Assembly (NCBI GenBank): GCA_902728285.1
Contig: CACVBU010000904.1
Coordinates: 372,001 to 436,000, forward strand
Direction: 5' to 3'
DNA length: 64,000 nt
Source: Clytia hemisphaerica
Lineage: Eukaryota > Cnidaria > Hydrozoa > Leptothecata > Clytiidae
The position numbers were made by a program, and so were the translations under genes. This document shows, piece by piece, positions 35,927 to 45,450 of this stretch (position 1 is its first letter; the number at the start of each line of letters is the position of its first letter). Below the pieces are notes generated by a model. The model made no database searches. It was not told the DNA's origin and saw nothing but the letters and a program-made list of their open reading frames with translations.

Positions 35927-36129
35927 AGTAAATTTGTAATGCTTTTTTATATCAATAAACATTTTTGTGCAGATATTTTTATCCCTTTTTATATTTTTGT
36001 AAATACCCATAATTTGTATTTTTATACTTCTATTTTATTTCAGAATTATTTTATCCTTCTAGCTATGTTATTTATTTTTGCCAATAGTCAGCTCTGGATA
36101 CCCAGGTCGCCAAGCATATTTCAAAAGTA

Positions 36130-36783
36130 GATTCTGAGGAGACTCTTTCAGTTTTCTTGAGATCTTTTTCAACAAAGAATTAAAAAGTTGAAATAGCATA
36201 CACTTTTAGCTTGTTTTTGTTTTTGCTACCAGGCTACTGCACTATTAAATTGGGAATTGAAAATCCCAAGCGATTTCATTTGAATAAATACCACAGGTTA
36301 TTTGATTTATTTATTTATCTAATTTAATAATCCAAACTATCTAAAAAGAACAACAAATAACTATTAAAAATCCTAACTATCAAAACACAACATATTTAGC
36401 CGTCCCACAACCCCGACCGAAAGTGACTGTACCACCCCTACAGATTCATTCATCATTGTTTGTCACAGGAATTAACTACTACATGTGGTTTAAAAGAACG
36501 CAAAATCATGCATACGTATAAGTCTCTATTTGGGTGGGCTGGAAGGATTAGATGATCTAACTCATAAGCAACAAAAGTTTTTCACATTTTAAACAGATGT
36601 GGAGGAAAACTTTTAAAGTTGACGACATGACAAAAAATTTTCAATGTTTTAAAGGCATGTCAAAGTAAATTTAAAAGTTCATGGCAAAAGTTTTGCACAT
36701 TTAAAACGCAGCATTATGCAGAAGAAAATTTTCAATTATGTTGACAAAAGAATTTATGCACAGAGAAAATTTCAAAGTAAGTT
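36130..36783. other. No gene recognised
   Basis: AT-rich gap between the convergent transposase remnant and the ubiquitin-protease fragment. No motif or repeat was noted. Confidence 0.4.
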
Positions 36784-37326
36784 TTATTTTGCATCTGTTC
36801 GAACGGAGCAATCAGAGCACTGATATAATTCATCAAGTGGCTCTCCAAATGGGTCGTCTACTAGCTTATTCAGCTCTTGCTTTATCGAATTACCTTCCCT
36901 ATTTGGAAATTTAATGTGACACGTCTGTTCAAAATCTGTTTGATCAGAAACATTCTGGCAACTTTTGCACAGTATTGACTGTAAAACTGAAGTCTTAAAC
37001 ACTGATTGCTCAGTATCTATTGAAGAAATTTTATCCAAAATATGAAGGAGACATTCATGTGCATCAAACTGTTCAAATCTTGCATGTTCATAGCCTGGCA
37101 GCTCAAAATATGTTTCTAATGGGGCATCAGAGAACGTCATAAAAATAAGTAAGTGTTTCATCACATTTATAACTGGATCATTTTCAGCACTATTTTCATA
37201 TTCACAAACAAACTTCCGAAAGGCATCAACTGAATACAATGCTTGAATAACAGAATTGAAAAAACACACATTTCGACCAAAATTGGTAAGCCCTGTTGGA
37301 CAAATTCTGTCTGGAGATGCTGACAT
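36784..37326 (-). CDS. Ubiquitin-specific protease N-terminal fragment, 180 aa
   Basis: The ATG at 37326 starts an intact open frame. Residues 13-29 (GLTNFGRNVCFFNSVIQ) are the Cys box of ubiquitin-specific proteases with C21 as nucleophile, and FEQFDAHECLLHIL matches the QQDAHEFL box. CKSCQ and CSDCSVRTDA give the paired C-x2-C zinc ribbon. The frame ends just after the second pair. The His box (YxLxxVxxHxG) and its Asp/Asn are absent, and no donor site is visible at the end. The chain is therefore about half a catalytic domain and should be inactive unless an exon was missed. Some non-LTR elements and other mobile units carry such proteases; host origin is equally possible. Confidence 0.65.
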   Translation of the reverse strand: MSASPDRICPTGLTNFGRNVCFFNSVIQALYSVDAFRKFVCEYENSAENDPVINVMKHLLIFMTFSDAPLETYFELPGYEHARFEQFDAHECLLHILDKISSIDTEQSVFKTSVLQSILCKSCQNVSDQTDFEQTCHIKFPNREGNSIKQELNKLVDDPFGEPLDELYQCSDCSVRTDAK

Positions 37327-37953
37327 AGTATTAAAATAATCAATTTTGCAGTACAGTAAACACGGTTAGCAAAAAATAATTAATTCGGTTGAATGGCAAA
37401 CAAAAGTTGCTTCAATATACGGTATCTTTTAAACAGAAAGGCAAGCAAGGAGGATATACTCGAAGACCATATGTAAAAAATGAGAAGTAATTTGTAGCAC
37501 AATAGATTTTTAAATTGACTTCCCTGATCTGAAGACCAACAACCAACCAAACAATGAACAATAACAGGCCAGTGCCTTCTTTCTTTGCTGTCGATTTGAT
37601 TGAAATGAATGTCGAAACCAAACCAATGACCAAAAAAGAACGATGCCAATCAAGGATCGAAGCCAAGAAAAACAGGACAAATTATAGTAAATTGTAATGA
37701 TGATAACAGAAAGTAATGACTCAATAAAAATTCAAAAAAACAGCCCAGCAGTTTCTCACAATTGCGACTCAGCCAAATTCGGAGAGAAAAAAAGATAATA
37801 ACCATTTTGATGATAAACTGAAACCATGACAACGAATCTGTAGAACCAATCAGTGTCAAGATATCTCTACCGCCGTGACGTCAAACAGGATAGGGAGCAT
37901 AATGGCATCACTTTCGCTTTGCAATAAATTCAAATAATATCAATTTACTATAA

Positions 37954-38165
37954 GGGAGGTAATTTGTTTTATCATTTCCCGGGATGTTCTTCAAGTTTGT
38001 TATCTCCTAAATATTGACGTCACGGGTCACGGAGGGTTGACTCGTTCTTCGTATCATTCTGACGTATACGTCAAATTTGATATGAAGGAGGTAATTTATA
38101 TCAAATTTCCCCCATTATCCTTCATATTTTATCCCCTAAATATTTTGGTGTCGCGCGACTCGGAG
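37954..38165. repeat. Diverged duplication, ~133-bp step
   Basis: GGAGGTAATTTGTTTTATCA at 37954 and GGAGGTAATTTATATCAAAT at 38088 are each followed by a C-run, CTTCA, and (T)CTCCTAAATATT / CCCCTAAATATT with CGGAG after. Two degenerate tandem copies in the intergenic region. Confidence 0.4.
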
Positions 38166-39321
38166 ATACGAAACGTTTTTCCCCTCTCCCTGCCTTATAG
38201 AGAGTCGAAAGGATAGATAGTTAAAGGTACGCACACACGATAGCAAAACTGCTTCGCTCATGTACATTCGCTTCGCAAAAAGTCAAGTCTAAAAAAGTAA
38301 GAATACGTTAAGTACTATTTCACCCTCAATTTTGGCAATTTCTTAAGAATATTTGACCCTCATCCAAAGTTCACTATTCTTATAAAAAAAAGCGTGTACC
38401 TGGTTCATCAAAATTACGCTGTAAAGATCAACGATTAGCGTATGTGCCTAGAAGCAAATACCTAAGTATTGTAAAAAAGATTTGCCATAGATTATCTAGA
38501 TTCGCAAAAACTGAGCTGAAGACATCAATAATCGAATATAAGTTGACTGGACTTACCACATTCAATAAGATCATGCGCCTCATGTACGGTATAAATGTGG
38601 TTGGGAACACCGTCTGGTTAAACTTGGTCTTTTTTATATCTAATGCGTTGGCAATTCCAGTTGACATCTTTGAATGTGTTAAGTTCGGCTTGGAGGATTG
38701 GGATCATCATATAGGATAAAATCATCCTAAAAGTACAAAAGCATACTGAATGGTACCACCAAAAGTCAAAACTCTTTTAAATCTTAACAGTTTTTGCCAA
38801 AGTTTGCAGACATGGTGTCTAAAAAGGCGAACAAATATTTCTATATCAAACACTGAACATTATGAAACAATAACTTGAACCACAATAACTTGACGTATGC
38901 GTTGCGGAGCGTTATCGAACCTTAATATTCATCTTTGGTCAATTATTGCATGCAGAAAATAAGATTTATGTAAAGCAACTTACCTGTCTTGTTCACAACT
39001 TGGATCATAATGTCCGCCACTTTTTAAGAACAGGAGTTGACCTGAAGAATTTCTCTAGTCTTTCATGTAGTTCTTTCCGCCATCGCTCAATCTATACCAA
39101 TAAAAAAGTGTTTCAAATATTTCATAAACAAAAGAGAATAACATATGTATTTAAACATTTTGAAATTGGTTTTGAATTTCAAAAAAACTGTTGATGAAGA
39201 CAAAATGAGAGGTTGTCATCTCCTTCAAAATGAGCAGTAACACAATCTACAGTTTACTCCAAAGTCTGACCTTCCCTTAAATACCCTGTTACAAATTACA
39301 CAAACTTTATGACAGCTAACA

Positions 39322-39777
39322 CTACTAGGTCTGAAAACATCAATTGTGGATACGGTTGATGTTTTTTATCCCCAGTCAATCATTTTTATTGACAGTTTTT
39401 TCTTTTTCTTGACAGTCGATTTCTGGAAATAGACAGGCAATACTCTTAAAGTCTTAATGAACTGTCGAAATCATTTAATTGACTGTCGATATCTGTCGAT
39501 ATCCGATATTGACTGTCAATATATCTGAGATTGACTGTCGATATCTGAGATTGACTGCTGATACTGAGATTGAATGACAATAACTGATATAAAACATCAT
39601 CCATCGACAGTTGAGTTAAAAGCTATCGACAGTCAATATCAAATATCAACAAACAGTCAATTAAATAATCTCGACAGTTCATGAAAAGTATTGACTGTCC
39701 ATAAAAATGATCGACTGTGGATAAAAACATCAACCATGTCCACAATTGATGTTTTCAGACCTAGTAGGGCCTAGTAG
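39322..39777. mobile_element. Fold-back element with internal GACTGTCGATATC repeats
   Basis: The ends share CTACTAGGTCTGAAAACATC and continue in inverted form for about 50 bp (TTGATGTTTTTATCC). The interior has at least six direct or inverted copies of TTGACTGTCGATATCTGA. Lies in an intron of the integrase-like gene. Confidence 0.75.
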
Positions 39778-39887
39778 TGCAAGGCTACACGAGCAATATT
39801 TTTTTACATTTCAAATGCAATTTCCTTCAAAAACGCTCTGAGGAAAGCCAAAAATGATTGTAGAAATGTTTTTAGTATTTCGGTACC

Positions 39888-40030
39888 ATTTCCTAAGAAA
39901 TTGCATATTTTGTAGTCTTCAAATGAGATTGACGGGTTTTTTCTTGGCTTTGAGGGCCAAAAAAATCGAGTACATAGCAAGAACATTTGAAGGCTTTGAA
40001 GACTACAAAATATGCAATTTCTTAGGAAAT
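39888..40030. repeat. Perfect inverted repeat, 36-bp arms, 71-bp loop
   Basis: ATTTCCTAAGAAATTGCATA begins the left arm (39888-39923). The right arm (39995-40030) is its exact complement over all 36 bases. Lies in the same intron. Confidence 0.85.
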
Positions 40031-40986
40031 AAAAACCTCCAAAAATAAGAAAACTTTAAGAACGTTGTTAGGCTGAAAATTCAAAAAATCTAGAACATCT
40101 GAAGGCTTTTCGTGTTCTTATAAAAAAAATTTAATCTATTTTATTGTAGCATTTCTGCGTTTTCAACCTCAGACAAAAGATAATGTTTTACTTCGCAATT
40201 GTTGTTTCTTAGATTAATCCTATAAAGTACCTGATTTGAGGTTGATGGACTATCCTGTATCACAGATGCAGGGTCTTCCAAGTTTTCGTCACAACGGGAA
40301 CGCAGAAAACAATGAATAGCCGCAGGATGACCTGTTTCAGTACCTTTATCAAGACGAACCATATTTGAAATCCTTTTCGTCTCAATGATATGTTGAAGAT
40401 ACCATTTACCAACAAGCTTTGGGTCGCTGTTAGAAGTCCAAATTTTGAGCCAAAATATCTTTCGACTAGCAGTGTCGATATAACCATACATAGCTAGAGG
40501 GAAGGTGCTGTTCTGATAGCCCATAAACTTATCATGGCCATCAAAGGAGTGTGCCCAATTAGGTCCATTTGATGCAAAATGACCCTTCACTCTCTTTTTC
40601 TTCTGACAGGGTCTTCTGTCCTTCAGTAATTGACTTTCTTCCAAAAACATTACATCATGAACAAGACTCCTAGCAACTTTCAAACCATGAACAACACGTA
40701 ATTTTTTATGCATGACTCTGTAGCCCAAAAGTCGCCCTGGACCTCGAAGTTCAGTTGAAACAGCTTCTCTGACAGACTCGACAGGAACTTCAGTATCAGT
40801 ATATCTAATTCCAAAATGATTGAATCTCCTGGTTAGAGTACTCAAACTCCAAGGATAGTTGCCAAATTCTTTTTTCATAAGTTCAACAATCTCAGTTCGT
40901 TTCAAACATTGATCAACATACAACTCCAACTTTCCCTTAAGTAAGTCATCATATCCTGTTGGTATTCATTTTAATTTGATAAATTG

Positions 40987-41109
40987 TGTTCAGTGATGAT
41001 ATCTATACTTTATGTTAACCTTGTATATATTACTATATTTTGTTCTTCCTTTGTTCTTTCAGTTAAAACATTTTATTGATTCAAAATTAATGAAATCGCA
41101 CTTTGCTCA
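40987..41109 (+). repeat. 5' LTR, 123 bp
   Basis: TGTTCAGTGATGATATC to ACTTTGCTCA; base-for-base the same as 43458-43580 by eye. Confidence 0.93.
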
Positions 41110-41165
41110 TGTTTTAACTTGGCACATCACTAATTTGGACGTTTATCGTGGATCATTTCGGAAAG

Positions 41166-43430
41166 ATGCCAGCCATCACTTGCCCGATTCCAGATTGCAC
41201 CTATGAGATTCCAGACGGTACGGAACCAATGCTTGCGGCAGCTCAGCTCAACCTGCACGCTTTAACTCACACACACGCAGCTGCTATCACTCAACACCGT
41301 GCTCCACAACCAACAAAACAAAAACCCCCCAAAATCGCCCGGCCGACCATCTCAAAGGACACAACCGAGGAGGATTGGAATACTTTCGTTAAAAAGTGGA
41401 ACTTATTTAAAAATGGAACGGATATTCCGGCAACCCAAATCACCACACATTTATGGCAGTGTTGTGACCCTGACTTAGAAACTGAACTGTTTAAGGATGT
41501 ACAGGACATTGCTGCCACAACGGAAGCAGACTTATTAGATGCGATTAAAAGACTCGCTGTTATTTCAATTGCTGCTAGCGTTCGTCGCGCTGAACTTCTT
41601 GCACTCCACCAGGATCATGGACAACCTATCAGATCATTTGCTGCCAAAGTTAAAGGAAAAGCACAAACATGTGCTTTCAATAAGGACTGTTCAAACTGTA
41701 ACCACTCTGTAGACTACACTGATGAGATGGTTAAGTATGTCGTTATCTCTGGAATAGCTGATGAGGATATCAAGAAAGAAGTACTTGGTTTCCCAGACCT
41801 TGACACCAAGTCACTGAGCGACACCATAGCCACCATTGAAAACAAAGAAATTGCATCACGAGCAATAATATCAACACCAAATCTACAAAACAGCGCAATC
41901 AACAATGATTCTCACCCTAGAGACATACAAAGTAAACTCTCGATAAAAACAAACTGTAAGTCTTGCAAGAAAACTATTCAGAAATTCAAACTACGTCGAA
42001 AGGGACCGTCTAAAGTGTTAAAAGAATTTCATTTATGTGTTGATTGCTGGAAAAACGAGAACGTGCCCACCAAAGATGCAGCCAGTGCGCTCTTCGATAC
42101 AATTTCAACCATTTCCTTTGCAACAAGCATTCAACGCCAGGCGAAACACTCCAAACGTAAACAATTACAGCCGATGGACCACTACGTGTTTGATGGCAGT
42201 TATGGTTGGATGGTTGCCGAGTCCAAACCTCAACCATCGATCAAGCTCAAAATCCACACCAACAAGTCGGATTATGAACATATGAACATTCCCTACAGAC
42301 ACGTTAAATCAACCAGTGTCATCGCAATAACCGACACTGGTGCGCAATCATCACTAATGGGAATGAAAACATTCAAAAAATGTGGATTTCGTGAAAGTGA
42401 CATTGTACCTGTTAAACGTAAAATGCGCGCTGCCAACAATGAAGGTATCGACATCAAAGGAGCTGTCTTTACACGTCTTTCTGGAACAGACAGCTTTGGT
42501 CAACGTATTGAGACAGCTGAAATGATTTATATAACAGACTCTACCGATTTATTTTATCTCAGTCGACGAGCAATGGAAAATCTCCAAATCATCAACAAGT
42601 CATTTCCATCCATTAACACTATCGTAGATACACCAGTGGTCAAACCAATCGATCTACCAACCCAACCATCTAGACCTGAACAAAAATGCAAATGCGAACC
42701 AAGACAGCAACCTCCTCCTCGTCCTAAGGAACTTCCATTTGCTCCGAACGAAGAGAACGTAACAAAGATGAGAGAATGGCTCCTCGACAGATATTCATCT
42801 TCCACCTTCAATAAGTGCACCCATCAGAAACACCTTTGGAGATTGAGAGAGGAGGAACTATTGAATCGGTCAGCCAAGCAAATGGATACCCTCACCGAAA
42901 GAACTCGGCCACTGGATCCACTTCACATTGGGGATACCTGCAGAATCCAAAACCAAACCGGTCGGTATCCTCGTCAATGGCACAAGCTTGGCATGATCGT
43001 AGAGGTTGGAGACAATGATCAATACATTATTCGTGTACTTGGATCCAATCAAGTCACACTTCGCAACCGAAAACACCTCAAGAAAGTGAACTCGCACCCT
43101 ACATTTCAACATCCAATACCATTAGTAGTTCACCCACTTGACGAATCCAATCAAACTCCTACGCCAACTGCTCAACCAACTTTTGTCAACCCAGAACCCA
43201 CCATCAACCATTCTGACGCCCAGGGGGACTCAAACCAACAGTCCACCAACGACACATCAGAAACAGTTATTGAATGTGATAAGGGTATGAACAGTACACC
43301 CATTGCAGGTGAACCAAATTCAACAAATCAGGTTCAGCCTGGGAACACTACAACGAACGAACAGATTCAAGAACGTCCGAAACGTGACAGAAAACCCCCT
43401 CAGTGGCACAAAGACTACGTTTTCAAATAA
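41166..43430 (+). CDS. gag-protease-(integrase tail) polyprotein, 754 aa, intact
   Basis: The ATG at 41166 is the first in frame (an upstream GTG also keeps the frame open). N-terminal head CPIPDCTYEIPDG, a gag-like helical region (DWNTFVKKWNLF .. LLALHQDHGQPIRSFAAKVK), CNKDCSNCNH-type cysteines, then CKSCKKTIQ and LCVDCW. The protease has ITDTGAQSSLMG (catalytic Asp in DTG). After LPFAPNEENVTKMREW and SSTFNKCTHQ the sequence jumps to LRLREE-like text and PLHIGDTCRIQNQTGRYP, then LRNRKHLKK. The latter is the C-terminal GD.xxIQNQ..LRNR end of the integrase. The RT-RNase H-integrase core, over 600 residues in full-length relatives, is missing without loss of frame. It ends in a proline/asparagine-rich tail with PKRDRKPPQW. 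Protein could form particles and cut itself, but must borrow RT and integrase. Confidence 0.88.
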   Translation: MPAITCPIPDCTYEIPDGTEPMLAAAQLNLHALTHTHAAAITQHRAPQPTKQKPPKIARPTISKDTTEEDWNTFVKKWNLFKNGTDIPATQITTHLWQCCDPDLETELFKDVQDIAATTEADLLDAIKRLAVISIAASVRRAELLALHQDHGQPIRSFAAKVKGKAQTCAFNKDCSNCNHSVDYTDEMVKYVVISGIADEDIKKEVLGFPDLDTKSLSDTIATIENKEIASRAIISTPNLQNSAINNDSHPRDIQSKLSIKTNCKSCKKTIQKFKLRRKGPSKVLKEFHLCVDCWKNENVPTKDAASALFDTISTISFATSIQRQAKHSKRKQLQPMDHYVFDGSYGWMVAESKPQPSIKLKIHTNKSDYEHMNIPYRHVKSTSVIAITDTGAQSSLMGMKTFKKCGFRESDIVPVKRKMRAANNEGIDIKGAVFTRLSGTDSFGQRIETAEMIYITDSTDLFYLSRRAMENLQIINKSFPSINTIVDTPVVKPIDLPTQPSRPEQKCKCEPRQQPPPRPKELPFAPNEENVTKMREWLLDRYSSSTFNKCTHQKHLWRLREEELLNRSAKQMDTLTERTRPLDPLHIGDTCRIQNQTGRYPRQWHKLGMIVEVGDNDQYIIRVLGSNQVTLRNRKHLKKVNSHPTFQHPIPLVVHPLDESNQTPTPTAQPTFVNPEPTINHSDAQGDSNQQSTNDTSETVIECDKGMNSTPIAGEPNSTNQVQPGNTTTNEQIQERPKRDRKPPQWHKDYVFK

Positions 43431-43457
43431 TGAACCTCGTGACCTCGGCTGGGGGGA

Positions 43458-43580
43458 TGTTCAGTGATGATATCTATACTTTATGTTAACCTTGTATATA
43501 TTACTATATTTTGTTCTTCCTTTGTTCTTTCAGTTAAAACATTTTATTGATTCAAAATTAATGAAATCGCACTTTGCTCA
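43458..43580 (+). repeat. 3' LTR, 123 bp
   Basis: Identical to 40987-41109 and followed by the AATTG duplication. Preceded by the polypurine tract. Confidence 0.93.
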
Positions 43581-43589
43581 AATTGAAAA

Positions 43590-44089
43590 AAAGAAATGTA
43601 AAACAAACTTAAAACGAAAGTTAGAGACATCAATATTTCTATAAAAGTAACAAGGAAGATTAATGCATTTCTTTCTATATTTGGATATTAAAACATTTAG
43701 TTGATTAAACCCCCACCATTGTCATACGTTAAAATTGGTTTTGATAAAACATGACTCAATTTTTCAACAGAACCAATAAGAGACATTATCATGGTAATTG
43801 AAGCAATGACAGAAAGAAATTTAATAATTTGATCCAACAAACGTAATATATATTACAGAAACAAAGTAGTGTCTAAATCTTAAAAAACAAAGTAAAAACT
43901 GTCTTTATTGACTCATTTATATATCATAAAAACAAAAAACTTCTTCTTTGATTTGAAACAAGCTAAAACACTTTTTGAAGAATTAATTTTCACATTCAAG
44001 CCTATCCAAAAATGTAATGAAATTTTTATTTTTGGTTTCAAACTTGCTTATTTATTAATCTACTAACAATACTACTACTAAAAGTACTA
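43590..44089. other. No gene recognised
   Basis: AT-rich, probably intron or 5' flank of the integrase-like gene. An upstream exon for that gene was looked for here and not found. Confidence 0.35.
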
Positions 44090-44498
44090 AAGTACTTTAG
44101 GCGTACAAACTTTCGCGAGCAGAAACTTCCGCAATGTCGAAAAATCGCGAATTTGAGGACAAAGTGTTTTTGCGAGCATAAACTTTCGCCAATTGTTGGA
44201 TAAAAATGAGAATTTTAGAATGAAAACGGCCTTAAAAGTGGAAAATATATATTAAAACCGATAAAAACGGCTGCTCTTCAACTTTGCATTAAAGGATAAA
44301 AATATGCCGTGGATTTGATATTTGTTACGATTTCGAGGGATTTTCATTTGTTTAAAGAATTTTTCGCAAGCATAAACTTTCGCGTCGCGAATTGCCTTGT
44401 TAAGAATTTTCAAAGACATTTACTTTCGCAAAAAAGGCCGAAATTCGCGAAATTCACGAACGTTTCTGCTCACGAAAGTTTGTACGCCTAAAGTACTT
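44090..44498. mobile_element. MITE, 409 bp, 37-bp near-perfect TIR
   Basis: AAGTACTTTAGGCGTACAAA and the rest of a 37-bp arm ending GAGCAGAAAC occur inverted at both ends with one mismatch. The interior has GCATAAACTTTCGC repeats in both directions. AGTACT may be the target duplication or part of the TIR. Confidence 0.85.
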
Positions 44499-44645
44499 CT
44501 TTACGTGGTGTCAAACGTCAAAATCAAAAAAGCAAGATCAGATTGAAGCAAAGTTTACAATTCCTGGTTTAGAACAGTTCAAAAGATAAAAATTTCAACA
44601 AAATACTAAATGTACATAATGAGCAATATTTTAAGATCAAGCAGG

Positions 44646-45120
44646 GGGTCAAGCAGTTAGTACAAGACACTATGCCGGTTAGCACCGTGGTTGTGTGCCA
44701 TGTGAATTGGATGAAATCACTTAGTACTCAGGTGTACTAAGTGCAAAAAGGGCGGTGGTCCCCTGCTAAAAAATTGCAAAATTTTGGTACTTGCTGTGTG
44801 AAAAATAGGATTTTGCGAGGAAATATAAAAAAAGACCGTAAATTACCCAAAGAATTTCTAGGAAGTTGATTTCTTTTTCAAATTTTCGATTTCAAAAAAA
44901 CGATTTGTTGGTTGCCATAGAAATTTGATTTTCTAAAATGTTCCTATTGAAAGATGGAAAATTGAATCTAAGATATATCTAAGCCTTTTTCAAGGGTGGT
45001 GTATATAAATTTGACCCCAAATTCAGTTAGTATAACTACGTACTAAGTGTACCAAGGGTGGTGGTGTTACTAACTTCTTGCGAAAAAGTAGTTAGTGTCT
45101 TGTAATAACTGCTTGACCCT
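44646..45120. mobile_element. MITE, 475 bp
   Basis: GGGTCAAGCAGTTA(G/T)TACA with AGACACT inside is inverted at both ends (26 bp, one mismatch). Sub-terminal AGTACT..GTGTACTAAGTG and GGGCGGTGGT / GGGTGGTGGT pairs. Non-coding. Confidence 0.8.
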
Positions 45121-45450
45121 CCCACTATCAAGCAAATTTAACAAAATATTAAATGTTTGACCTCCCTGGATCAATAAACTATTAAATGTAAATAAAGAAC
45201 TCTTTGAAATGAAGTGAAGCAACAAAAAATTCCTGTGTACACAGAAAAATTCAATTATCTAGAGCCTGAAATTTTGTTCTTATGGTAACTACAAGGTCAA
45301 ATCACATGGCAATAGGTGGTTGCCCCCACTTGGATTTTAATCTTCCACACAATATACACAAAAAATAATGCTACAATCACAATCATTTTAACACATTGTT
45401 TAAACACAAGAAGACAATGTTTTAGCATGTTCTAAGTTCTTCATAGGTTT

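Larger units (their letters stand above)
38428..40955 (-). pseudogene. Retroviral-integrase-like (rve) domain gene, broken
   Basis: Exons 40955-40231, 39091-38984 and 38726-38557, then a likely last exon ending at 38428; junction phases match (SPSTSNQ|IERW; CEQD(AG)|G). The first exon holds GPGRLLGYRVMHKKLR, ASNGPNWAHSFDGHDKF (first catalytic Asp region), YGYIDTASRKIFWLKIW and VRLDKGTETGH with the Asp and nearby Glu of the integrase triad. The second and third give ELHERLEKFF, GGHYDP and PDGVPNHIY. This is the 'integrase core domain' protein family that is multicopy in cnidarians and fish (recalled). Two lesions: a single-base shift near 39037 (after EKFF) and an in-frame TAA before PDGVPN near 38632. 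Intron 2 holds fold-backs, and the intron upstream of exon 40955 holds the LTR element. A 5' exon was not found. Confidence 0.75.
40987..43580 (+). mobile_element. Young non-autonomous Gypsy-type LTR element, 2594 bp
   Basis: Bounded by two identical 123-bp LTRs (TG..CA ends) with a 5-bp target duplication AATTG at 40982-40986 and 43581-43585. A purine tract (GGGGGGA, 43451-43457) stands just before the 3' LTR. The single long ORF holds gag, protease and the integrase C-terminal tail; RT, RNase H and the integrase catalytic core are absent. It sits in an intron of the integrase-like gene in opposite orientation. No convincing primer-binding site was read; TTGGCACATC near 41119 is a candidate. 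Confidence 0.93.

Noticed and set aside
38384..38400. Single end like the CACGTTTTTTTATAAG MITE
   Set aside because: The partner end was not found within 1 kb; could be chance in AT-rich sequence.
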